DNA of 64,000 bases from [Clostridium] hylemonae DSM 15053. Lineage in GTDB: Bacteria > Bacillota > Clostridia > Lachnospirales > Lachnospiraceae. A program made the position numbers and the translations under genes. A model generated the notes under the pieces. That model worked only from the letters and a program-made list of their open reading frames with translations, had not been told where the DNA came from and made no database searches. Position 1 is the stretch's first letter; each line of letters starts with the position of its first letter. Below, in pieces: positions 35,974 to 43,994 of this stretch. The stretch spans positions 124,001 through 188,000 of the forward strand of contig NZ_CP036524.1 in the NCBI RefSeq assembly GCF_008281175.1, read 5' to 3'.

Positions 35974-37410
35974 ATGAAACGAATCATGGCCGCCGCATTA
36001 ATCATCTGTATGATGCTCACACTGGCATCATGCTCTTCACAGGAGAAAGCGAAAGGTGCAAAAACAAATCAACAGACTGAAACAGATAGTGCAAAGCATA
36101 TATTGACCGCATATTTTTCCTGCACGGGAACGACAGAACAGATTGCCGGCTGGATTGCGGATAAGACAGACTCGGATATCTATCAGATTACGCCCCAATC
36201 CCCATATACCAAAGACGACATGAATTATGGTGATTCATCTTCCAGAACGACGACAGAGCAGAATGATGCATCTGCAAGACCCGAGATATCCGGCCGGGTA
36301 GAAGATATGGATAAATATGACGTTATTTTTCTTGGCTACCCCATCTGGAATGGGCAGGCCCCGCGTATTATCAGTACCTTTTTAGAAAGCTATGATTTCT
36401 CAGATAAGACCATCATCCCGTTCTGCACGTCCCACAGCAGTGGAATTGGCTCCAGTGACACACAGATGCATAGTCTCTGTCCCGATTCTGTAACGTGGAA
36501 GCCCGGAGAGAGATTTTCGGCAGATACCACAAGCGATGAGGTAAATGACTGGGTCGGTGGATTGAATATAACGATGGAAACAAGCGCGAATACAGGCGTA
36601 TTTCATTTCGAGACGAAAAAGGTTTTATTAAACAGCGGTTATGAAATGCCAATCATGGGTCTTGGCACTTACAGCCTGTCAGATGAGGAATGTGAGAACT
36701 CTGTTAAGGCATTGCTGGAGGCAGGCGGCAGACTGATAGACACCGCCTATATGTACCACAATGAAGGGGCGGTCGGAAAGGCTGTCCGGGAATCCGGCAT
36801 TCCAAGAGAAGAAATCTTTGTTACGACTAAAATCTATCCGAGCCAGTTTGAGAATGCTGCCGGCGCCATAGACGAGGCATTGGAGAAAATGGATATGGAA
36901 TATATCGACCTTATGCTCCTGCATCATCCCGGTGACGGAGATGTAGAGGCTTATAAAGCGATGGAGCAGGCTGTGGCTGACGGGAAGCTCCGCTCCATTG
37001 GACTTTCCAACTGGTATGTGGAGGAGCTGGAAGATTTTCTTCCCCAGATTACTATCATGCCTGCCGTAGTACAGAATGAGATTCACCCCTATTATCAGGA
37101 AAATGAAGTGATTCCCTACATTCAGGAGAAAGGAATCGTTGTGCAGGGTTGGTATCCATTTGGAGGACGTGGCCACACAGCGGAATTGCTGGGGAATGAA
37201 ACCATATCTGCCATCGCACAGGCCCACGGTGTCACATCCGCACAGGTGATTCTCCGCTGGAATTTGCAGAAAGGTGTGATTGTGATTCCCGGCTCCAGCA
37301 ATCCGGAGCATATTCGGGAGAATCTTGAACTTTTCAGTTTTGAACTGACAGCCGAAGAGATGGAACAGATCAATGCACTTGACCGCAATGAAAAACATGA
37401 TTGGTATTAA
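35974..37410 (+). CDS. Lipoprotein fusing flavodoxin and aldo/keto reductase domains
   Basis: A 478-residue fusion. Residues 1-20 are a lipoprotein signal with lipobox LASC. Residues about 40-195 are a flavodoxin_4-like domain (ILTAYFSCTGTTEQIAGWIAD, the FMN phosphate loop; VIFLGYPIWNGQAPRII). Residues about 210-478 are a full aldo/keto reductase: GLGTYSLSDEEC, DTAYMYHNE (Asp and catalytic Tyr), Lys in VTTKIYPSQF, LLHHP (His), and C-terminal GSSNPEHIRENL for NADP. The oddity is the predicted export of two cofactor-dependent domains. ATG 35974 follows GGAGAG. Confidence 0.85.
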   Translation: MKRIMAAALIICMMLTLASCSSQEKAKGAKTNQQTETDSAKHILTAYFSCTGTTEQIAGWIADKTDSDIYQITPQSPYTKDDMNYGDSSSRTTTEQNDASARPEISGRVEDMDKYDVIFLGYPIWNGQAPRIISTFLESYDFSDKTIIPFCTSHSSGIGSSDTQMHSLCPDSVTWKPGERFSADTTSDEVNDWVGGLNITMETSANTGVFHFETKKVLLNSGYEMPIMGLGTYSLSDEECENSVKALLEAGGRLIDTAYMYHNEGAVGKAVRESGIPREEIFVTTKIYPSQFENAAGAIDEALEKMDMEYIDLMLLHHPGDGDVEAYKAMEQAVADGKLRSIGLSNWYVEELEDFLPQITIMPAVVQNEIHPYYQENEVIPYIQEKGIVVQGWYPFGGRGHTAELLGNETISAIAQAHGVTSAQVILRWNLQKGVIVIPGSSNPEHIRENLELFSFELTAEEMEQINALDRNEKHDWY

Positions 37411-37484
37411 AGTCCGGTGCGGATGTCTCCGTATCGACGCTCAAAATCGGGGAGACAATCCGCTTTGACAGGACAGAACAATAA

Positions 37485-38627
37485 TTACACCGTAACCGTA
37501 TCCTCCGTCTGGCTCTCCCAGCCGGCAATCTCCTCCAGCCGCCGCACGATTCCGAGGTGCTGGGTACACTCCTGCTCACATTTCCTGCACTTGATACAGT
37601 CCCCGGCCCTCCCCTTCGTGTTGGCGCTGTAGTTATAATACTCCAGCCCATACACCATATCGATCATCTCTTCATCCGTCTTATGAAACATCTGCTTTTC
37701 GTTATACAGCAGCATATAGGCAGGAATATTGATTCCCTTTGGGCACACACGGCAGTACCCGCAGCCGGTACATATTTCCTTTGTGGCCCCATGGAACTTT
37801 TCCTTGATACGCTCCAAGTCGGATGCCCGAAACGGTACTGCATGGTCCGCCATCTCACATGCTTCATCGATATCGCTCTTGCGGCTGAACCCAATCAAAG
37901 AAATTGTGATTTCGGGACTGGCAATATTGAAGCGCAGAGCCGCCTGTGTCACGGTCTCCCCGGGTTCGGCAAGAAAGGCCAGCTCTTTTTCATGAGCCGG
38001 GATTGTACCACCGCAGAGCGGGTTCATAGCCACGACGCCATAGCCTTTTTGGTAAGCATATTCTACACCCTTCCAGCGGTATGGAAAATTAAGCAGGTTA
38101 ATCCCCATAGTTACGCCTGTAAAAGTGTGGGCATCCAGCACTTGTACCACTTCCTCGCCCGGCTGGTGGGAGGAGAAGCAGATATGGTCGATAAGACCCT
38201 GTTCCTGACACCACTTCAATCCTTCGTACTGTCCGCCTTCTGCCATGGACAGCTCATAATGTTCCATTTTCCGGATACACCATACATGGTAAAAGTGGAT
38301 TTTCGGAATCCCCATGATTTCCAGAGAGCGTTTCACGGAAGCGATTGCCAGTTCCTTTGTCGGGCACATTTTCGGCTTGCTTTTTGTGGAGACGTAAAAG
38401 TCCGTCTTTCCTTCTGCCAAAAGCTTCCGGAACGCGATACCGAATATTTTCTCGCTCCTGTCATCACAGTATCCGGGAGCGGTGTCAAAATAATTGATTC
38501 CCTTATCGTAGGCATACAGTATCATGTCAGCGTTCTCTTCATCGGTTTTATCAAGGTCAAACCGCAGACCCCCGAATCCCACTACTGATACCTGCTTATC
38601 AGTTCCGGGATAATTTACATATTTCAT
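37485..38627 (-). CDS. Aldo/keto reductase with C-terminal ferredoxin domain
   Basis: A 380-residue protein with an N-terminal AKR barrel (VVGFGGLRFDLDKTDEEN, FDTAPGYCDDRSEKIFG with the catalytic Asp/Tyr, STKSKPK with Lys, FYHVWC where AKRs have the catalytic His) and a C-terminal Fe-S domain with CTGCGYCRVCPKG and CIKCRKCEQECTQHLG, i.e. two cysteine clusters able to hold [4Fe-4S]. This is the YccK/COG1453 predicted-oxidoreductase type. It is convergent with the flavodoxin-AKR lipoprotein gene. GGAGG precedes the ATG. Confidence 0.9.
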   Translation of the reverse strand: MKYVNYPGTDKQVSVVGFGGLRFDLDKTDEENADMILYAYDKGINYFDTAPGYCDDRSEKIFGIAFRKLLAEGKTDFYVSTKSKPKMCPTKELAIASVKRSLEIMGIPKIHFYHVWCIRKMEHYELSMAEGGQYEGLKWCQEQGLIDHICFSSHQPGEEVVQVLDAHTFTGVTMGINLLNFPYRWKGVEYAYQKGYGVVAMNPLCGGTIPAHEKELAFLAEPGETVTQAALRFNIASPEITISLIGFSRKSDIDEACEMADHAVPFRASDLERIKEKFHGATKEICTGCGYCRVCPKGINIPAYMLLYNEKQMFHKTDEEMIDMVYGLEYYNYSANTKGRAGDCIKCRKCEQECTQHLGIVRRLEEIAGWESQTEDTVTV

Positions 38628-38695
38628 AATAACCTCCAGCTTTTCTTTCTGCTTTCTATTGTGACATAAAAATGGAAAATCTGCTACTCATAACT

Positions 38696-39310
38696 TTACG
38701 TCAAAAACGGTCTGTATACAATCATATATACTGTAAAAGTGATGACAAATATGGCAGCAGTATATATTACTTTACTTTTTACCCTTTTATAAAACATTGC
38801 TCCCAGTGTGACGAAAGCGATTATATCCATCAAAAGTTGAAATAGAAATACCTTATTATTCATAAAGTAGATTAGTACGCCTATTGTCTCTGCCAGCAAG
38901 GCCCCAATGGGTAATGCATACAGAACGGCATTTCCTTTTATTTCCTTATTCCACCAATACAATATGTAAGCGCCTATGCCGCAGCCAAGCGAAAGAACCG
39001 AATATAAAATAAAAAGATTTGTTTGAAATTCATCATTATCAAATGCTGGTGAGAGCAATCCCAGTATATATTTCAATACATAAAAGCTCAGTGTCATCCC
39101 AAACATATATAAAAATGTGTTAATTCCTGAGCTTAAATTAGAAGTGCTTTTCAAAACGATAATTACAATACAGATAATCCAAAATCCAAAAAGTGTGGCG
39201 ACGGATGAAAAACACCAAATGCTGTCCGCCGGACAAAAATCTGTCAGGCGGCATAGTATTCCCGCAATAATGCCATATATAAAAAATATCGGTGCCGCAT
39301 TCTTTTTCAT
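38696..39310 (-). CDS. Multi-pass membrane protein, function unknown
   Basis: A 204-residue protein with about six or seven hydrophobic segments (for example residues 8-25, 33-53, 68-88, 98-118, 128-148, 152-172, 178-200) and no soluble domain. I do not recognise a specific family; it has the general look of the DUF6518 type. GAGGAG precedes the ATG. Its codon use is more AT-rich than that of its neighbours (many AAA/TAT/ATA codons), which may hint at a separate origin. It lies between the AKR-ferredoxin gene (same strand) and the divergent catalase. Confidence 0.65.
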   Translation of the reverse strand: MKKNAAPIFFIYGIIAGILCRLTDFCPADSIWCFSSVATLFGFWIICIVIIVLKSTSNLSSGINTFLYMFGMTLSFYVLKYILGLLSPAFDNDEFQTNLFILYSVLSLGCGIGAYILYWWNKEIKGNAVLYALPIGALLAETIGVLIYFMNNKVFLFQLLMDIIAFVTLGAMFYKRVKSKVIYTAAIFVITFTVYMIVYRPFLT

Positions 39311-39426
39311 AATATTCTCCTCAATTTCATTTTTATCAGGTTCATTTTATTATTCTCCTACGCTAATGTCAAACAATTCTACAATCTATTAATTGGAAAA
39401 AATAATTGACAGAAAAATAACCATTA

Positions 39427-39487
39427 TTGACTTGACTTGTCGGAAAAGATATAATGATGATAGTAATTAAAAATGATAATCATTATT
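39427..39487 (+). promoter_or_regulatory. Catalase promoter with Fur/PerR-like box
   Basis: TTGACT (39427-39432), 17 bases, TATAAT (39450-39455) is a near-consensus promoter. AATGATAATCATTAT (39472-39486) matches 16 of 19 bases of the Fur box when extended to 39469-39487, and also the PerR-type pattern. It sits just downstream of the -10, where a bound repressor would block transcription. Confidence 0.75.
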
Positions 39488-39505
39488 AAGAAGGAGGATG
39501 GATAC

Positions 39506-41011
39506 ATGGAGGTTAAGAAACTTACAAATGAAGTAGGGGCGCCGGTAGCTGAAAATGAAAATTCGTTGACAGCAGGTCCGAGGGGCCCGGTTGCGATGCA
39601 GGATGTATGGCTTTTAGAAAAGCTTGCGCATTTTGACAGAGAAGTGATTCCAGAGCGGAGGATGCATGCCAAAGGCTGGGGAGCTTATGGAACATTCAAA
39701 GTGACGCATGATATTACAGAGTGGACGAGAGCAAAGGTGTTTGAGCCGGGGAAAGAAACGGAAGTGTTTGTCCGTTTTTCCACGGTGGCAGGAGAGCGTG
39801 GAGCTGCGGACGCAGAACGGGACATCAGAGGCGTTGCATGTAAATTTTACACCGAGGAAGGGAATTGGGACTTGGTAGGCAATAACACCCCGACCTTCTT
39901 CCTCAGGGACGTACATAATTTTCCGGATTTGAACCGTGCAGTTAAAAGAGACCCGCGTACCGGAATGCGCTCTGCGCAGAATAACTGGGATTTTTGGACA
40001 CTGCTTCCCGAGACCTTCCATCAGACCACCGTTGTGATGTCTGACCGGGGAATTCCTGCATCCTTCCGCCATATGCATTTTTACGGAGAGCACACCTTTA
40101 GTTTTTACAATGCAGAGAATAAACGTGTGTGGTGTAAGTTCCATTTCCGCACCCAGCAGGGGATTAAGAACTTAAGTGATAAAGAAGCTGCCGAGCTTAT
40201 AGCCGTGGACCGGGAAAGCCATGGGCGTGATTTGTACGAATCCATTGAAAAGGGAGAGTATCCGAGATGGACGTTGTATGTACAGATTATGACGGAGGAA
40301 CAGGCATTGAAGCACTATGAAAATCCGTTCGACATTACAAAAATATGGCGCCACAAGGAGTTTCAGCTCCACGAAGTGGGAGTTTTGGAATTGAACAGGA
40401 ATCCGGAAAACTACTTTGCAGAGGTAGAACAGGCGGCGTTCACACCGGCCCATGTGGTGCCCGGTATTGGATTCTCGCCGGATAAATTCCTGCAGGGAAG
40501 GCTGTTTGTCTACGGGGACGCGCAGCGCTACAGGCTGGGCATCAACTACAATCAGATTCCGGTAAACAAAGCGCGCTGCGAGGTCAATGATTATCACCGG
40601 GACGGGGCCATGCGTGTGGACGGCAACTACGGCGGAAGGCCGGCCTATACGCCGAACAGCGCGGGGGACTGGGCGGCACAGCCAGACGTGATGGAACCGC
40701 CGCTTGATTTGTCCGGTGCACTGTATGCGTATGATCCGAAGGACGACCCGACGGACGACAACTTCCGCGCGGGCGGAGATTTGTACCGGGTGATGACAGA
40801 GGAAAAGAGAGCGGTTCTTATTGAAAATACGGCGAATAATATAGCGCCGGTGACAGAGAACATTAAGTACCGCCATGCCGTACACTGTTATCTTGCGGAC
40901 GTGGAATACGGAACCCGCATGACAGAGGCTCTGGGATTGGATTTTGATAAAGTGAAAGAGCTGTCAGCGCTTTCCAATGAGGAACTGATTCGGGCGACTC
41001 TGCGGGAATAA
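39506..41011 (+). CDS. katA: Heme catalase (small-subunit type)
   Basis: A 501-residue monofunctional catalase that converts hydrogen peroxide to water and oxygen. The catalytic His lies in [14 protein letters not shown], the Asn in [10 protein letters not shown], and the heme-ligating Tyr in [14 protein letters not shown]. The length matches clade 3 (small-subunit) catalases. ATG 39506 follows AAGGAGG; the longer frame begins inside the Fur/PerR-like operator and is rejected. An obligate anaerobe carrying catalase under a metal/peroxide-responsive box suggests a role in oxygen exposure. It flanks the LysR redox cluster. Confidence 0.97.
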   Translation: MEVKKLTNEVGAPVAENENSLTAGPRGPVAMQDVWLLEKLAHFDREVIPERRMHAKGWGAYGTFKVTHDITEWTRAKVFEPGKETEVFVRFSTVAGERGAADAERDIRGVACKFYTEEGNWDLVGNNTPTFFLRDVHNFPDLNRAVKRDPRTGMRSAQNNWDFWTLLPETFHQTTVVMSDRGIPASFRHMHFYGEHTFSFYNAENKRVWCKFHFRTQQGIKNLSDKEAAELIAVDRESHGRDLYESIEKGEYPRWTLYVQIMTEEQALKHYENPFDITKIWRHKEFQLHEVGVLELNRNPENYFAEVEQAAFTPAHVVPGIGFSPDKFLQGRLFVYGDAQRYRLGINYNQIPVNKARCEVNDYHRDGAMRVDGNYGGRPAYTPNSAGDWAAQPDVMEPPLDLSGALYAYDPKDDPTDDNFRAGGDLYRVMTEEKRAVLIENTANNIAPVTENIKYRHAVHCYLADVEYGTRMTEALGLDFDKVKELSALSNEELIRATLRE

Positions 41012-41104
41012 AGTGGGAAAGAATCTAGGATCGCATTGTCTTAACGGCTGAAAAATGATATACTTCACCTAAAAAAGTAGTTATCATTGGGAGGCGGGGA
41101 AGGG

Positions 41105-41824
41105 ATGTACCGTATTGCGATTTGTGATGATGATGAGCAGTTCCTCCATCATCTGAACCGGAAAACAGAAGAGATTATGACTGAAAACGGCCTGACGCGC
41201 GGCCGGGATTTTGAAATCGATGTATTCAGCGGGGCGGCGTCGATGCAGCGCAGAATGCCGGAGGACATAAACTGCTGGAACATTCTGCTTTTGGACATCG
41301 AGCTTTCCGATGAAAACGGGATAGAGCTGGCAAGGACTTTGCGGAAACAGCAGGTTACGTGCAGTATTGTCTACATTACGGCCTACCGTGACTATGTATT
41401 TGACTGTTTTGACACGCAGCCCCTTTGGTATCTGCTAAAACCAGTGGATTTTAAAAAGTTTGAAACTATTCTTATGGCGGACTACCTCAGAAGTTATGCG
41501 GGGACAAGGCTTTCCCTTAAGATAGAGGGCAGGCAGGTATTCATCCCGTTTCCGGATATTTATGCGCTGGAATCCACCCAGCACCGCACAAGAATATGGC
41601 TTGGCGACAGCTTCCGCGACTGGAACGGCGCACTTTCTGCCTTGAAACCGCAGCTTCCCGCATTTGGTTTCTGCCAGTCCCACAACAGTTACATCATTAA
41701 CCTGAGCCATGTCAGGGAGATACAGCGCATGGACGTGCTCATGGACAATGAAAGGACGTTTCCCATAAGCCGCCGCTGTTATGACCAGTTCTTTGAGAAA
41801 TATTTTGCTTTTTTGAAAATCTGA
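41105..41824 (+). CDS. LytTR response regulator
   Basis: A 239-residue response regulator. The receiver has ICDDDEQ (residues 6-12), phospho-acceptor Asp64 in LLLDIELSDENG and Lys in YLLKPVDFKKF. The LytTR DNA-binding part follows from about residue 130 (FPDIYALESTQHRTRIWL; FGFCQSHNSYIINLSHVREI). Its partner kinase is probably the convergent gene at 41874-43763. GGAGGCGGGG precedes the ATG; the ORF is open to 41087 without reason to use it. Confidence 0.92.
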   Translation: MYRIAICDDDEQFLHHLNRKTEEIMTENGLTRGRDFEIDVFSGAASMQRRMPEDINCWNILLLDIELSDENGIELARTLRKQQVTCSIVYITAYRDYVFDCFDTQPLWYLLKPVDFKKFETILMADYLRSYAGTRLSLKIEGRQVFIPFPDIYALESTQHRTRIWLGDSFRDWNGALSALKPQLPAFGFCQSHNSYIINLSHVREIQRMDVLMDNERTFPISRRCYDQFFEKYFAFLKI

Positions 41825-41832
41825 CACAATTT

Positions 41833-41877
41833 AAAACACTGCCATTTCCATCCGAAGGAAAGGGCAGTGTTTTTTAT
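41833..41877. terminator. Bidirectional terminator between LytTR regulator and kinase
   Basis: AAAACACTGCC (41833-41843) pairs with GGCAGTGTTTT (41863-41873), with inner TTTCC/GGAAA pairing. A T-run follows on the plus strand and the A-run gives T residues on the minus strand, fitting the convergent genes. Confidence 0.85.
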
Positions 41878-43763
41878 TGTATAGGACATGTTACGTCGGG
41901 CATGAGGAGGGCGGTACGGACGGTGACGGTATCGTCTTCCTGTTTTATCTGAAGCTTGCTTTGGTATTTTTTCGCAATATCCGACATGGTTTTCATGCCA
42001 TATCCGTGCCCGGCGCCTTTCATGCTTCGGAAAAGCCCTGTTTCTTTGTCTGTCAGGGCAGTGCCATCACAAGGGTTCATAGTTTCAACAAACAGATAGC
42101 GTCCGCGCACGTGCATAGTCAGTTCGAGTACCCGCTCCTTTTTTCCGGGGAGCAGAGACAGCGCCTCTATAGCGTTGTCTAGCATATTCATCAGCAGAGT
42201 ACACAAGTCTGCGTCTGGGATAGAAATATCTGCGGGCACTTCCACGTGTAGATTCATTTGGATACGTTCTCTTTTTGCTTTGGCAAGAGCCCGCGTCACA
42301 AGAGCGTTGACAACAGGATGCTGGCACACTCTTAACGGCGGGATGGTTTCTGTTTCTTTCGTCAGTTCTTCGAGATAACGCTGTAACCGCTCGGCATTTC
42401 CCGCGTGGCTCAAATCCAGCATTGTGTGCAGATGGCGCAGCATATCATGGCGCATGCCCGCAATCTCGGTACTGCTTTCTTGAATACTCTGAATGTTCTC
42501 TTGAATCAGCTCATTTTTTGCCGATATCACAGACAGCTCACTCTGTGTGTCCGCCGCCTTATGCACAGCCTGAATAAAACTGACTCCTCCGCCAAGGAGC
42601 AGCAGGATACCGCCGTAAAACTGAAAGGCTTCATACAGCATGACAGTCGGGAAACGGAGCATACTTACAAAAACGGAATCCCCGTGCCCAGTCAGCATAA
42701 GGTATGAAGCGGCTGTGATGCCAACGACAATAACCGCAAATAAGGCCGGTGTGAACAGGCGAAAGACCGCATTCTTATCCTTCCATTCTAAAACGGCAAA
42801 CACACACAATGCCAGCAGAGGAAGATACAGTAATGTATCACACGAAGAAGCGAAAGAGGAATCTGGCATGAGGTGGGCTGCAAGCGACAGTACAAGCGGC
42901 GCTAGTATAAACGGCGCATACCATTTCTTCCAGCGTTTCATCTGTAGGAGCAGGTACAGGATTGGCAATTCCAGCGATAAAGGGATAAGCAGCCCTACCG
43001 GTATAAAATTGAGTGAAAAATGAGAGCTGAAATAGAACTCAAAGTTCAGCAGGACACGCAGTGACTGTATTAAGGCCGCTGCTGTCAACAGCAGGATGGA
43101 ATATGACTTTTGCCCGTGATACCAGTTGTAAAAGAAGAGTCCTAACAGCAGGAGGGCAGCCGCCATATAAGCCGCGGCAGGCATGGCAATCCGGTTCGCG
43201 TCACTGACAAGCATCTGTGTCAGAATGTTCTCGCTGGACAGACGGACCATAGGCAGTCCGCGGTAGTCTACCGTAGTGTTGAACGCGGCGGCGATTGTCA
43301 ATGTCTTTCCTGCATAATCCGGGGGCAGTGTCAGGCGTACATACTCACCCATCCCCGGAAGCCCTTCATATTCTTTCGGGAATTCCACGAAGCCGATGCG
43401 GTTGTCCAGACCCGGATTGACGGTATAGAGAAGCTCTCCGTCTAAAAAGACGCTCTCCTGCCAAGTTGTGCCATCCAATTCCAGTACGGTATATCCGGCC
43501 CGCTCCATGCCTTTATCCAATACACGGGAAAGATAGAACGTCTCACCGGAACTGTCAAAAAGCTCCTGAACAGAGGCCTCTTTTTTTGTACCGTTTTCCA
43601 TTTTATAGATATCCCAGCCATTAGAATCCTCAAATGTAGGCGTGAGGAACAGCCTGTCTGCGTCTGTAACTGTATAGGAGCGCATGAAAGTAAACGCCAA
43701 AAAGATGAAGAGTGCATAAAAAGGGAGCAGCACTATTTTCCAGTTTGATTTTATGTAATTCAA
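41874..43763 (-). CDS. 7TM GHKL sensor histidine kinase
   Basis: A 629-residue kinase. One membrane segment is at about 10-30, then an extracellular beta-rich domain (about 40-195; FYLSRVLDKG, VLELDGTTWQESVFLDGELLY) of the 7TMR-DISM extracellular type, seven membrane helices (about 200-400), and a GHKL kinase with H-box AGMRHDMLRHLHTML and N-box LLMNMLDNAIEAL. It should sense an outside ligand, perhaps a carbohydrate, and phosphorylate the convergent LytTR regulator. TTG 43763 is taken as start because AAGGAGG lies 8 bases before it; ATG 43790 would place that site inside the gene. Confidence 0.85.
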   Translation of the reverse strand: MNYIKSNWKIVLLPFYALFIFLAFTFMRSYTVTDADRLFLTPTFEDSNGWDIYKMENGTKKEASVQELFDSSGETFYLSRVLDKGMERAGYTVLELDGTTWQESVFLDGELLYTVNPGLDNRIGFVEFPKEYEGLPGMGEYVRLTLPPDYAGKTLTIAAAFNTTVDYRGLPMVRLSSENILTQMLVSDANRIAMPAAAYMAAALLLLGLFFYNWYHGQKSYSILLLTAAALIQSLRVLLNFEFYFSSHFSLNFIPVGLLIPLSLELPILYLLLQMKRWKKWYAPFILAPLVLSLAAHLMPDSSFASSCDTLLYLPLLALCVFAVLEWKDKNAVFRLFTPALFAVIVVGITAASYLMLTGHGDSVFVSMLRFPTVMLYEAFQFYGGILLLLGGGVSFIQAVHKAADTQSELSVISAKNELIQENIQSIQESSTEIAGMRHDMLRHLHTMLDLSHAGNAERLQRYLEELTKETETIPPLRVCQHPVVNALVTRALAKAKRERIQMNLHVEVPADISIPDADLCTLLMNMLDNAIEALSLLPGKKERVLELTMHVRGRYLFVETMNPCDGTALTDKETGLFRSMKGAGHGYGMKTMSDIAKKYQSKLQIKQEDDTVTVRTALLMPDVTCPIQ

Positions 43764-43994
43764 GAAAAATACCTCCTTTTCTATCAGCATACCAGCAAGG
43801 AGTGGGGCAAATCAAGGGCAATCCTTACCAGTTAGGGGCAGTTTCCTGCCAAATAGGAAGCCCCTCTTTTTTCGTCCTCTGTTTTTTTGCTAAGATTAAA
43901 TCCGTAGACATCAGAGGGGGCAAAAGACTTTTTGACCCCAACATCATCACATGAGTGTATAGAAAAGCGCAAGGGAAGAGAGGTATATAGAAGA

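Noticed and set aside
31001-37410. Possible bile-acid (bai) or steroid gene cluster
   Set aside because: The SDR and reductases are generic. The SDR does not show BaiA-like sequence as I recall it, and no BaiB, BaiE, BaiF or BaiCD-type gene is present.
39473-39505. Eleven extra residues at the catalase N-terminus
   Set aside because: That start lies inside the Fur/PerR-like operator and has no ribosome site. ATG 39506 has AAGGAGG.
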